Source: JADKCZ01 sp963786945 (GTDB lineage Bacteria; Myxococcota; Myxococcia; Myxococcales; Anaeromyxobacteraceae). From it: a stretch of 64,000 bases of DNA. The stretch's first letter is position 1, and each line of letters starts with the position of its first letter. Shown in pieces: positions 10,529-19,407 of the stretch. The stretch is taken from assembly GCA_963786945.1 (NCBI GenBank), contig CAWBAO010000005.1:496001-560000 (forward strand), given 5' to 3'. Below the pieces are notes generated by a model. It made no database searches. It saw only the letters and a list, made by a program, of their open reading frames with translations, and was not told the DNA's origin. The position numbers and the translations under genes were made by a program.

Positions 10529-11665
10529 TCAGGCGGGGAGGCGCAACGTGAAGCGGGCGCCGCCGCCCGGGCGATCGGCGTAGGAGACGTCGCCGCCGTG
10601 GCGCACCGCGATGCGCTTGCAGAGGGCCAGGCCGAGGCCGATGCCCCGGTCCTTGGTGGTGATGAGGGGCTCGAAGAGCCGCCGCCGGGTGGCCGGGTCG
10701 ACGCCCGGCCCGGTGTCGTCGACCTCCACGGCCACCGCGCCCGGCTCGCGCCGGCCCCGCACCGTCACCGTGCCGGCCGGCGAGGCGGCGAAGACGGCGT
10801 TCTCCAGCAGGTTGACCAGCACCTGGCGCAGCTGCCCGGCGTCGCCCTCCACCGGCGGCAGCTCGGAGAGGCCGGTCAGCTCCACCGCGACCTCGGCGGG
10901 GCGGCGGGTGGCCTCGAGCGCGGCCGCGGCCAGCACGGCCAGCGCCACCTGCTCCCGGACCAGCGGCCGGTCGCGGATCATGTCGAGCAGGTTGGTGATG
11001 ATGCCGTTGGCGATGTCGAGCTGCTCCTTGATCCGGTCGGCGTGCTTGCGGGCCCGCTCGTCCTCGGCGAGGCGGCCGCGCAGGATGTAGAGCGAGGTCT
11101 CGATCACGCCCAGCGGGTTGCGCAGGTCGTGGCCGATGGAGGCCACCAGCTGGCCGAAGGTGCTGAGCCGCTCCACCCGGGCCTGCTGGGCCAGCAGGTC
11201 GTCGCGGTAGGTGTGGAGCATGATGGCCAGCTCGAGGTCGAGGATCTTGGCCACCGCGGCGCGGGTCGCCTCCAGCGCCGGGCCGGCCGGCAGGCGCGCC
11301 AGGGCCAGCCGATCGAGCTCGCCGCGCACCACGTTCATGGCCCCGAACATGAGGTGCTGCGGCATGCCGATGCGGACGTGCACCTGCCCGATCCGCTTCC
11401 GGTGCTCCCAGTAGGCGTCGTCCCACGGGCCGAGCAGCAGGGAGTCGAGCCAGGCCACCAGGGTGACCTTGAGCCGGCCCACCTGGCTCTCGCCGCCGTG
11501 CAGGACGCGGGCGGCCTCCTCCTGGTCGAGGATGCGGGCGTAGAAGGCCTCGGCCACCGCCTGGAACGAGGGGGCCGCCAGGGGGTGGAAGGCGCGCAGC
11601 CGCCGCTCGTCGTCCGCGCCGAACAGGACGTAGCGCTTCAGCTCGTGGAAGACCGTGGCCGGCAT
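10529..11665 (-). CDS. Globin-coupled histidine kinase (AfGcHK-type oxygen sensor)
   Basis: In this 378-residue soluble protein, residues 1-160 form a globin-coupled sensor domain: the probable proximal haem ligand is His96 (RIGQVHVRIGMP) and a distal Tyr42 lies in EAFYARILD. The kinase follows: His179 in SIGHDLRNPLG, N-box LRQVLVNLLENAVFA, G1 DDTGPGVD and G2 GIGLGLAL. The layout and numbering closely follow AfGcHK, in which oxygen binding to haem switches autophosphorylation on. It is the first gene of a minus-strand operon with a double receiver and a receiver-kinase hybrid. The ATG at 11665 starts directly at the globin domain. It should report oxygen, CO or NO status. Confidence 0.92.
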   Translation of the reverse strand: MPATVFHELKRYVLFGADDERRLRAFHPLAAPSFQAVAEAFYARILDQEEAARVLHGGESQVGRLKVTLVAWLDSLLLGPWDDAYWEHRKRIGQVHVRIGMPQHLMFGAMNVVRGELDRLALARLPAGPALEATRAAVAKILDLELAIMLHTYRDDLLAQQARVERLSTFGQLVASIGHDLRNPLGVIETSLYILRGRLAEDERARKHADRIKEQLDIANGIITNLLDMIRDRPLVREQVALAVLAAAALEATRRPAEVAVELTGLSELPPVEGDAGQLRQVLVNLLENAVFAASPAGTVTVRGRREPGAVAVEVDDTGPGVDPATRRRLFEPLITTKDRGIGLGLALCKRIAVRHGGDVSYADRPGGGARFTLRLPA

Positions 11666-11756
11666 GGCGGGCAGATTGAGCGAGCGCGCGGCCGGGAGTC
11701 AACCGGCGGCGGCCGTGGCCGCGAGGTGGGCTCGCGCCACCGGGCCGGGCCGGGCG

Positions 11757-11951
11757 CTAGGCCTTGGGCGCCTGGGAGTCGCCGGGGGGCGGGTCCTTCT
11801 TGTCCTTCTCGTCGTCGCCGCCGAAGGCCTTCTTGAAGCTCCGGATCCCCTGGCCCAGCCCGGCGCCCAGCGCCGGCAGCTTGGTGGCGCCGAACAGCAG
11901 CACCAGGATGAACCCGATGATCAGCAGCTCCGGCATTCTGAGACCGAACAT
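11757..11951 (-). CDS. tatA: Twin-arginine translocase subunit TatA
   Basis: The 64-residue protein has one N-terminal membrane helix (LLIIGFILVLLFGATKLP), the conserved Phe-Gly hinge (LLFGATKLPALG), an amphipathic helix (GAGLGQGIRSFKKAFGG) and a charged disordered tail (DDEKDKKD). This is the TatA/TatE pattern; TatA oligomers form the path through which folded, often cofactor-bearing proteins cross the inner membrane. No tatB or tatC lies nearby, so the remaining subunits must be elsewhere. It lies 72 bases downstream of the Fnr-like gene on the same strand and could share its transcript. Confidence 0.92.
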   Translation of the reverse strand: MFGLRMPELLIIGFILVLLFGATKLPALGAGLGQGIRSFKKAFGGDDEKDKKDPPPGDSQAPKA

Positions 11952-12023
11952 GTGCGTGCTCCCGTGGGCGGCGTGGGCGGCCTGTGTACACCAGGACCGC
12001 CGCCGCCGTCCCTGGCGCGAAGC

Positions 12024-12731
12024 CTACGCCGCCAGGTCCTCGGCCGCCACCGTCGCCAGCCGCGCGGCGTCGAGCACCCGCACGCCGCGGGAGGCGTCGA
12101 TCAACCCGTCCGCCTCGAGCCGGGTCAGGCAGCGGGAGAGGGTCTCCGGGCGCATGCCGAGCAGGCGCGCCACCACCTGCTTGCGCACGGCGTTGGGCCG
12201 GTCGGCGAGGAAGCGGGCGTGCGCCAGGGCGAAGCGCGCCACCCGGGCCAGGCAGTCCCCCTGCCGCCAGTTGACCTCGTCGCGCTGCTGGCGGGCCTCG
12301 GTGAGGAGCAGGTCGAGGACCACGCGGGAGGCTCCCTTCTCCGGGCCGACCCACTGCGAGAGGGCCTCGCCGCCGATGCCGCAGAGCCGCACGCGGGAGA
12401 GGGCGCGGACCTCGAACGGCGAGGCCTCGTCCTGCAGCGCCTCGGTGCAGAGGAGCGAGGAGGGGCCGCGCAGCGTGAGGGCCAGCTCCGAGCCCTTGGG
12501 GCTGACGCTGGAGAGGGCGACGAACCCCTCCTTGACGAAGTACACGGTCCGGGGGCGCTCGCCCTGGGCGCAGATGGTGGCGCCGGGCTCCCGGGTGGTG
12601 GGGGTGAGCCGGCACTTCCCCTGTGAGGCGATCCCAAAGCCGCAGTAGCTGCAGTCGTTGACGGGTTGAGAGAGGAGCAACTGGACCTCCGAAGGGGTGA
12701 AGAGACGAACTTGACCTAAATCTACTTGCAC
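12024..12731 (-). CDS. Crp/Fnr-family transcriptional regulator with N-terminal cysteines
   Basis: The 235-residue protein has a cyclic-nucleotide-like beta-roll and a C-terminal helix-turn-helix (ARLLGMRPETLSRCLTRLE). The N-terminus contains Cys27, Cys30 and Cys40 (NDCSYCGFG, QGKC), with further cysteines at 54, 95 and 117. E. coli FNR binds an oxygen-labile [4Fe-4S] cluster through Cys20, 23, 29 and 122, so an iron-sulfur or redox switch is plausible, although the third spacing is longer here. The start is a GTG at 12731. It is divergent from mobB across a 208-base gap. No convincing FNR-box palindrome was found there. Confidence 0.85.
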   Translation of the reverse strand: MQVDLGQVRLFTPSEVQLLLSQPVNDCSYCGFGIASQGKCRLTPTTREPGATICAQGERPRTVYFVKEGFVALSSVSPKGSELALTLRGPSSLLCTEALQDEASPFEVRALSRVRLCGIGGEALSQWVGPEKGASRVVLDLLLTEARQQRDEVNWRQGDCLARVARFALAHARFLADRPNAVRKQVVARLLGMRPETLSRCLTRLEADGLIDASRGVRVLDAARLATVAAEDLAA

Positions 12732-12939
12732 GAGATAGGCCCGCGGAATTCAGGGGGAATCCAATTGATCTGGTGCACGGGTTGCGCCTTGCCGCGGATC
12801 AAGTGGGAAACAGCGCAAGCCTTGCGGGCCTGGGCGCCGGGCGACCGCGTGGCATGATGCCGTCCGTGAAGCGCCTGCCCGCCCTCGGCGATCGGCTCAT
12901 CGCGACCCGGTCTCCACTCCGGGGCGAGGAGGTGACGGC

Positions 12940-13479
12940 ATGGCTGCTCGAGGTCGGGTGCTGACGCCGATGGTGGCCATCTCCGGCCCGAGCGGCGTCG
13001 GGAAGACGCGGCTGCTGGTGCGGCTCATCCCGCTGCTGCGCCGGCGCGGCCTCACCGTGGCGGTCATCAAGCACACCGGCCACCGCCACGGCTTCGACGT
13101 GCCGGGCAAGGACACCGACCTGGCCCGGCGCGCCGGCGCGGTGGCCGCGGCCATCGAGGGGCCGGACGGGCTGGCCCTCTTCGCGCCGCCCGCCGGGGGG
13201 GCGCGCCGCCTGGCCCGCCTCCTGCCGCCGTGCGACCTCATCCTCGCCGAGGGATGGCGGGCCGAGCCGCTGCCGCGGGTGGAGGTGCACCGGCGACGGG
13301 TGGCGCGCGCCTTCCTCTGCGAGCTCGACCGGCGCGTCTTCGCGGTGGTGTCCGACGAGCCGCCGCCGCGGCCGCTGCCCACCTTCCACCCGGACCGGCT
13401 CGGGCCGCTGGCCGACCTGCTGGTGGACCGCTTCGTCCGCCCGGCCAGGGGCGGGCGAGGTCCCGGGCGCGGTTCTTGA
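12940..13479 (+). CDS. mobB: Molybdopterin-guanine dinucleotide biosynthesis adaptor MobB
   Basis: The 179-residue GTP-binding protein has a Walker A P-loop (GPSGVGKT) near residue 16, IKHTGHRHGFD (family motif), the DTDLARRAGA segment and ILAEGWR, all characteristic of MobB. MobB assists MobA in attaching GMP to molybdopterin to make the guanine-dinucleotide form of the cofactor. No mobA is adjacent. It precedes the MetX-homoserine dehydrogenase gene by 41 bases, but that gene has its own strong promoter at its 3' end. modABC (45.8-48.3 kb) and moaA (51.6 kb) in the same window serve the same cofactor. Confidence 0.9.
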   Translation: MAARGRVLTPMVAISGPSGVGKTRLLVRLIPLLRRRGLTVAVIKHTGHRHGFDVPGKDTDLARRAGAVAAAIEGPDGLALFAPPAGGARRLARLLPPCDLILAEGWRAEPLPRVEVHRRRVARAFLCELDRRVFAVVSDEPPPRPLPTFHPDRLGPLADLLVDRFVRPARGGRGPGRGS

Positions 13480-13504
13480 CACCCCCGGCGAGGCGCCGTT
13501 ATCT
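13476..13504 (+). promoter_or_regulatory. Sigma-70-type promoter for metX-hom
   Basis: A perfect -35 box TTGACA (13476-13481) is followed by a 17-base spacer and TTATCT (13499-13504) as the -10. The predicted start near 13511 leaves only about 10 bases before the ATG at 13521, so the transcript would be nearly leaderless. No room remains for a SAM riboswitch. Confidence 0.6.
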
Positions 13505-13520
13505 TCGCCACCCATCCAGT

Positions 13521-15740
13521 ATGACGGATACGATCGCCACCGCCGCTCGGCCGGCCCCCGGCGCCGGACGAACGGCCTTCGTCGCCCCGGAGACCCGCAC
13601 CCTCGAGCTCCCCGGCCCGTTCGCCCTGGAGCTGGGCGGCGCGCTCCCCGGCGTGAGGGTGGCCTACCGGAGCTGGGGCGAGCTGGACGCGGACGGCGGC
13701 AACGCGGTGGTGGTCTGCCACGCGCTCACCGGATCGGCCGACGCCGACCGCTGGTGGACCCGCATGTTCGGGCCGGGGCGGGCCCTCGATCCGGCGCGCG
13801 ACTTCATCCTCTGCTCCAACATCCTCGGCAGCTGCTACGGCACCACCGGGCCGGCCGACCTCGATCCGTCCACCGGCCGTCCCTGGCACGGCTCGTTCCC
13901 CGCCATCACCGTCCGTGACATGGTCCGCGTCCAGCACCAGCTGGCCGTGGCGCTGGGGGTGAGGCGGGTGAAGCTGGTGATCGGCGGCTCGCTCGGCGGC
14001 ATGCAGGCGCTGGAGTGGTCGCTGCTCTACCCGGAGCTGGTCGAGGCCCAGGTCTTCATCGCCTCCACGGCGCGCCACTCGGCGTGGGCCATCGGGCTCG
14101 GGGAGGCGCAGCGGCAGGCCATCTTCGCCGACCCGCGCTGGCGAGGCGGCGACTACGACGAGGCCGATCCGCCCGTGGCCGGGCTGGCGGCGGCGCGCAT
14201 GACGGCCATGCTCTCCTACCGGAGCTTCCCGTCCTACGAGGAGCGCTTCGGCCGCCGGCCGCAGTCGGCCGACCAGTTCGCCATCGAGAGCTACCTGAAC
14301 CACCAGGGGCGCGCGCTGGTGGATCGCTTCGACCCGGCCAGCTACGTGACCCTGACCCGGGCCATGGACACCCACGACGTCAGCCGCGGGCGCGGCGACT
14401 TCGACGAGGTGCTGCGGGGCGTCCGCCCCCGGACCCTGGTGGTGGCCATCGACTCCGACATCCTCTACTGGCCCGCCGAGCAGCGCGAGGTGGCCCGGCT
14501 GGTGCCGGGAGCGCGGCTGGCGGTGATGGACTCGCCGCACGGCCACGACGCCTTCCTCATCGACGTCGACCGGCTCTCCGACCTGGTGGCCGAGTTCCGC
14601 GGCCGGACCGCGCTGGCGGCCGGCGGCGACGCCGTGGAGCGGGCCTACGCCGGCAAGGGGGTGTCGCTGCTGGTGCTGGGGAAGGGGAAGGTGGGGGGCG
14701 CCCTCCTCGACCAGCTGGCGGCCCTGCGCGGCTCGCTGGAGGCCGACCACGACCTGGTGCTGCGCGTGGCCGGGGTCGCCGACCGGCGCGCCACGCTCTT
14801 CGACGAGCACGGCGTGGACCTGGCGGCCTGGCGGGACCGGCTGGCCGAGGCCGAGGAGACCGGGCCCGTCGACGCCGCCCGCGCGCCGGCCCTGCTCGAC
14901 CGCCTGGCGCGCCTCCCGCACCCGGTGCTGCTCGACCTGACCGCCGCCGAGGGGATGGAGGAGGTCTACCAGCAGGCCTTCCGGCGCGGCATCGACGTGA
15001 TCGCCGCCAACAAGCGGCCGCTGGCGGCGCCGTCGCGGCGGGCCCGGGAGCTGCGCGAGGCCCGCCGGCAGCACCACCGCCACTTCGCCTACGACACCGC
15101 GGTGGGCGCCAGCCTCCCGGTGCTCGACACGCTCCGCAAGCTGGTGCAGGCCGGCGACCGGATCCTGCGCATCGAGGGGGCGCTCTCCGGGACCCTCGGC
15201 TACCTGGCCAGCGAGGTGCAGAAGGGGGTGCCGCTCTCCATGGCGACGCGCTGGGCGGTGGGGCTGGGGCACACCGAGGCCGACGCCCGCGACGACCTCT
15301 CCGGGCTCGACTCGGCGAGGAAGGCGCTCATCCTGGCGCGCGAGGCCGGCTTCGACGTCGACCTCGCCGACGTGGCCGTGGAGCCCTTCGTGCCGCTGGC
15401 GCTGCTCGAGCCGGTGGAGCTGATCGCCTCCCTGCGCCGCCACGACGCCGTGCTGGCCGCCGAGGTGGAGCGGCTGCGCGCCGCCGGGAAGGTGCTGCGC
15501 TACCTCGTCACCATCGAGCCGGCCGCCGCCGGCCGGGCCTCGATCCGGGTCGGCCCGGCCGCGGTCGGGGCCGAGCACCCGGCGGCCCGGCTGGTCGGGG
15601 TCGAGGCCTTCGTGGCCTTCACCACCGCGCGCCACGCCGAGCGGCCGCTGCTGGTGCAGGGGGCCGGGGTGGGCGGGCCGCTCACCGCCGGCGGCGTGCT
15701 GGCCGAGATCATCCGCCTGCGGGGCGACGGCGTGCCGTGA
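13521..15740 (+). CDS. metX: Fused homoserine O-acetyltransferase (MetX) and homoserine dehydrogenase
   Basis: The 739-residue protein joins two enzymes. Residues 1-365 are MetX, an alpha/beta hydrolase acyltransferase with nucleophile Ser157 (IGGSLGGMQ), Asp313 (DSDILYWP) and His342 (HGHDAFL); it converts homoserine and acetyl-CoA to O-acetylhomoserine. Residues about 378-739 are homoserine dehydrogenase: dinucleotide-binding GKGKVG at 387-392, IAANKRPL, and the catalytic stretch ARDDLSGLDSARKALILAR. No ACT regulatory domain is present. The fusion would pass homoserine from the dehydrogenase to acetylation, committing aspartate semialdehyde to methionine. The reading frame is continuous, so the fusion is not an artefact of a lost stop within this sequence. 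Confidence 0.93.
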   Translation: MTDTIATAARPAPGAGRTAFVAPETRTLELPGPFALELGGALPGVRVAYRSWGELDADGGNAVVVCHALTGSADADRWWTRMFGPGRALDPARDFILCSNILGSCYGTTGPADLDPSTGRPWHGSFPAITVRDMVRVQHQLAVALGVRRVKLVIGGSLGGMQALEWSLLYPELVEAQVFIASTARHSAWAIGLGEAQRQAIFADPRWRGGDYDEADPPVAGLAAARMTAMLSYRSFPSYEERFGRRPQSADQFAIESYLNHQGRALVDRFDPASYVTLTRAMDTHDVSRGRGDFDEVLRGVRPRTLVVAIDSDILYWPAEQREVARLVPGARLAVMDSPHGHDAFLIDVDRLSDLVAEFRGRTALAAGGDAVERAYAGKGVSLLVLGKGKVGGALLDQLAALRGSLEADHDLVLRVAGVADRRATLFDEHGVDLAAWRDRLAEAEETGPVDAARAPALLDRLARLPHPVLLDLTAAEGMEEVYQQAFRRGIDVIAANKRPLAAPSRRARELREARRQHHRHFAYDTAVGASLPVLDTLRKLVQAGDRILRIEGALSGTLGYLASEVQKGVPLSMATRWAVGLGHTEADARDDLSGLDSARKALILAREAGFDVDLADVAVEPFVPLALLEPVELIASLRRHDAVLAAEVERLRAAGKVLRYLVTIEPAAAGRASIRVGPAAVGAEHPAARLVGVEAFVAFTTARHAERPLLVQGAGVGGPLTAGGVLAEIIRLRGDGVP

Positions 15741-15797
15741 GCGGACGGCGGGGACCATCGCCTTGCCCCGCCGGCCATCCCGCAATAAACCCCTGAC

Positions 15798-16776
15798 ATG
15801 ACCGAGGTCGCCAAGGCAGCCCGGCCGGGACGCAACGACGCCTGTTGGTGCGGCAGCGGCCAGAAGTACAAGAAGTGCCACCTCGCCTCCGACGAGGCGG
15901 GTCGCACCGTGCCCGCGCCTCGGCCCCGGCGGGCGCCGCTCGAGCCGGGCCGGGTCACCCCGGCCCTGCGCCGTCCCGGCCCACATCCCCCGCCCCGACT
16001 ACGCCCTCACCGGCCGTCCGTCCGGGCAGGGGCGCGACGTGAAGACCCCGGACGAGCTGGCCAGGCTGCGGCGGGCCTGCCAGGCGGCCGCCCGCGTGCT
16101 GCGCATCGGCGGCGAGGCGGTCCGCGTCGGCGTCACCACCGACGAGCTCGACCGGATCTGCCACGACGAGACCATCCGGCTGGGCGGCTACCCCAGCCCG
16201 CTCAACTACCGCGGCTTCCCCAAGTCCATCTGCACCTCGGTCAACGAGGTGATCTGCCACGGCATCCCCGACAGCCGGCCGCTGGCCGACGGCGACATCG
16301 TCAACCTCGACATCACCGTCTGGCTGGACGGCATGCACGGCGACTGCTCCGCCACCTTCCTGGTCGGCGAGGTCGACGAGGCCGGGAAGCGGCTGGTGCG
16401 GGTGGCGCAGGAGTGCCTGGCGCGCGGCATCTCGGCGGTCAAGCCGGGGCGCCCCATCTCCGACATCGGCCGGGCCATCGAGCCGCACGCCGCGGCCTCG
16501 GGCTTCGGGGTGGTGCGCTCCTACTGCGGCCACGGGATCGGCGAGACCTTCCACACCTCGCTCCAGGTCCCGCACCACGTCGACCCGCGCGCCCGCCGCG
16601 TCATGGAGCCGGGGCTGACCTTCACCATCGAGCCCATGCTCACCGAGGGGCACTGGGACGACGCCATCTGGAACGACGGCTGGACGGCGGTGACCGCCGA
16701 CGGGCTGCGCTCCGCGCAGTTCGAGCACACCGTGCTGGTCACCGACGACGGCGCCGAGATCCTCACCCTGGAGTGA
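15798..16776 (+). CDS. map: Type I methionine aminopeptidase with N-terminal SEC-C zinc motif (one frame break)
   Basis: The N-terminus has a SEC-C metal-binding motif (CWCGSGQKYKKCH). The catalytic domain contains the five expected metal ligands: Asp in NLDITVWLDG, Asp in GDCSATF, His in GHGIGETFH, Glu in TIEPML and Glu in FEHTVLV. It removes initiator Met from nascent proteins; SEC-C may help ribosome or cofactor contact. Near 15975 the frame moves +1 between PALR and VPAHIPRPDYA (an extra base in CTGCGCCGTC); joined, the protein is about 325 residues. A separate GTG at 16039 would make only the catalytic domain, but homology reading favours one gene. It is followed 7 bases later by the M1 aminopeptidase gene. 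Confidence 0.88.
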
Positions 16777-16783
16777 ACCCCCC

Positions 16784-19325
16784 ATGCCCGCCATCACCGA
16801 CGCCGCCTTCCGGCTCCCGCTCGACGTCCGCCCGCTCCGCTACGACGCCGTCCTCTCCGTCGATCTCGAGGGCCGCCGCTTCGAGGGCCAGCTGGCGCTG
16901 TCGCTCCAGCTGGGCGGGGCGGCCACCGAGCTGGTGCTCCACGCCGTCGACCTGGAGCTGACCCGCGCCGTGGTCGAGGCGGGGGGCGCCGAGCAGGTGG
17001 CCGAGGTGGTCCCGGTGGCGGCGAGCCAGGCCCTGCGCCTCACGGTGGCGCGGCCGCTGCCGGCCGGCCCGGTGACCCTGCGCCTGGCCTGGCGGGGCCG
17101 CTTCTGCGACGGGCTGCGCGGCCTCTACCTGGCCGGCCCCGGCCTGGCCGCCACCCAGTTCGAGGCGGCCGATGCCCGCCGCGTCTTCCCCTGCCTCGAC
17201 GAGCCGGGCTTCAAGGCCCCCTGGCGGCTCACCGTCGAGGCGCCGGCCGGCGCGGTGGTCCTCGCCAACGGCGTGGCCGAGGCCGTCGAGGCGGTGGGCG
17301 AGCGCCGCCGCCACCGCTTCGCCGAGACCCCGCCGCTGCCCACCTACCTGGTGGCGCTGGTGGTGGGGCCGCTGGCCTCCGGCCCGGCCGACCAGGTGCG
17401 CGGGGTGCCGACGCGGACCTGGGCCGGCCCGGAGAAGGCGGCGCTGCTCGGCTTCGGCCAGGAGGTGGCGCGGGCGGCGCTGCCGCGGCTGGAGGACTAC
17501 TTCGGCCTGCCCTACGCCTTCGGCAAGCTCGACCAGGTCGGGCTGCCCGAGTTCGAGGCCGGCGCCATGGAGAACGCCGGCCTCATCACCTACCGGGAGG
17601 TGGCGCTGCTGCTCGACCCGGCCACCGCCTCGCTGGCGCAGCGCAAGCGGGTCGCCGAGGTGGTGACCCACGAGCTGGCCCACCAGTGGTTCGGCAACCT
17701 GGTCACCATGACCTGGTGGGACGACCTCTGGCTCAACGAGGCCTTCGCCACCTGGATCGCCTTCCTGGTGGTGGACGACTGGAGGCCCGACTGGCGGGTC
17801 TGGCTCGAGTTCGACCAGGGGAAGGCGGCGGCGCTGGAGCTCGACGCGCTCCGCTCCACCCACCCGGTCCACGCCCCGGTCAGGACCGTGGCCGAGGCCA
17901 CCGAGGCCTTCGACCTCATCACCTACGAGAAGGGCGGGGCGGTGCTGCGGATGCTGGAGGGCTACCTCGGGCGCGAGCGGTTCCGCGACGGCATCCGCCT
18001 CTACATGCGGCGCCACGCCCGCGGCAACGCCGTGGCCGCCGACCTGTGGCGCGCGCTGGGCGAGGCCTCGGGCGAGCCGGTGCTGGAGGTGGCCGAGGCC
18101 TGGATCGACGCGCCCGGCTTCCCGGTGGTGTCGGCGTCCCTCGACGGCGCCACGCTGCGCCTGGCGCAGCGCCGCTTCTTCTCCAGGCCGGGCGACGAGG
18201 AGGCGGGGGCTCGCTGGCCGGTGCCGCTGGTGCTGCGCTACGCCGCCGGCGGGCAGGTGCGCGAGCGGCGCCTGGTGCTGCGGGACGCGGCCGCGACCGT
18301 GGCCCTGGAGGCCCCGCCCGACTGGCTGGTGGCCAACGCCGGCGCCACCGGCTTCTACCGGGTGGCGCTCGACGAGGCGCTGGGCGCGCGCCTGGTCGGC
18401 CACCTCGACCAGCTGGCGCCGGCCGAGCGGGTGGCGCTGCTGGCCGACGAGTGGGCGCTGGTCCGCGCCGGGCAGCGGCCGGTGGAGGCCTGGCTGGCCC
18501 TGGCGCAGGCCTTCGCCGGCGAGACCGACCACGCCGTCCTCGACGAGCTGGTGGCGCGCCTCGGCGTGATCGACCACCGGCTGGTGGAGGACGCCGATCG
18601 GCCGCGCTTCGCGGCCCTGGTCCGCCGGCAGTACGGCGCCGCCTTCCGGGCGGCCGGCTGGGACGCCGCCCCCGGCGAGGGCGACGTCGACCGGCTGCGG
18701 CGGGCCGCGCTGCTGCGGGCGGTGGGCCTGCGGGGGCGGGACGAGGCGGCCGTCGCCGAGGCCTCGGCCCGGGTGGAGCGGTTCGCCGGCGGCGACCGGG
18801 CCGCCCTGGAGCCCAACCTGGTGGACGCGGCGCTGACCATGGCGGCGCGCGGCGGCGACGCGGCGTGCTGGGAGCGCTTCCACGCCCGCTTCGAGCGGGA
18901 GGTGGAGCCGGCCTGGCGGCGCCGCTGGCTGCTGGGGCTGGCGGCCTTCGAGGCGCCGGCGCTGGTGGAGCGATCCCTGGCGCTCCTCCTCGGCGGCGGG
19001 GTGCCGCTGCAGGACTGGGCCTCCTTCGCGGCCGTGCTGATGTCCAACCCGGCGGCGCGTGGGCCGGCCTGGGCCCGGCTGCGGGCCGAGTGGCCGGCGG
19101 TGGTGGCCAGGCTGGCCAACGCCCCCATGCTCTGGCGGCGGGTGGTGGAGGCCACCGGGCTGCTCACCACGCGCGCGCGAGCTGGAGGAGGCGCGGGCCT
19201 TCTACGCCGCCCAGGCCGTCGAGCCGGTCAAGGCGGCGGTGGCCCAGACGCTGGAGCGGCTGGCCGAGGACGTCGAGCTGGCGGAGCGGGCCCGGCCCGC
19301 CCTGGCGAGGTGGCTGCGGGGGTAG
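16784..19325 (+). CDS. M1 family zinc aminopeptidase (one frame break near the 3' end)
   Basis: The protein, about 846 residues after joining, has the M1 exopeptidase motif GAMEN and the zinc site HELAHQWFG with a distal Glu in WLNEAFA (HEXXH-18-E), followed by the ERAP1-like C-terminal helical domain. It trims N-terminal residues from peptides. No signal peptide is seen, so it is cytoplasmic. Near 19183 the frame moves +1 after EATGLLTTR and continues as ELEEARAFYAAQAVEP to a stop at 19325; without the shift the tail is out of frame and ends at 19363. It follows methionine aminopeptidase closely, forming a two-gene peptide-processing unit. Confidence 0.9.
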
Positions 19326-19333
19326 GCTGCCAC

Positions 19334-19367
19334 GGGCTCATGCTCCGACGTCCTGGAGCATGAGCCC
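19334..19367. terminator. Bidirectional hairpin terminator
   Basis: Perfect 13-bp arms (GGGCTCATGCTCC at 19334-19346 and its complement at 19355-19367) flank an 8-base loop. The hairpin sits between the convergent aminopeptidase and cytochrome genes and probably ends both transcripts. Confidence 0.8.
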
Positions 19368-19407
19368 GGGCTGGCCCTCGTGCGGCGCTTCGCGCCGGGA
19401 TGGCGGG

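Noticed and set aside
12732..12939. FNR box between the Fnr-like gene and mobB
   Set aside because: TTGAT and ATCAA half-sites exist but are tens of bases apart rather than four.
13480..13520. SAM riboswitch upstream of metX-hom
   Set aside because: The predicted transcript has only about 10 bases before the ATG, so no aptamer can fit.
12897..15986. Long minus-strand open frame opposite metX-hom
   Set aside because: Composition is shadow-like (His/Gly/Arg), no start signal or homology, while the plus strand has unmistakable MetX and homoserine dehydrogenase motifs.
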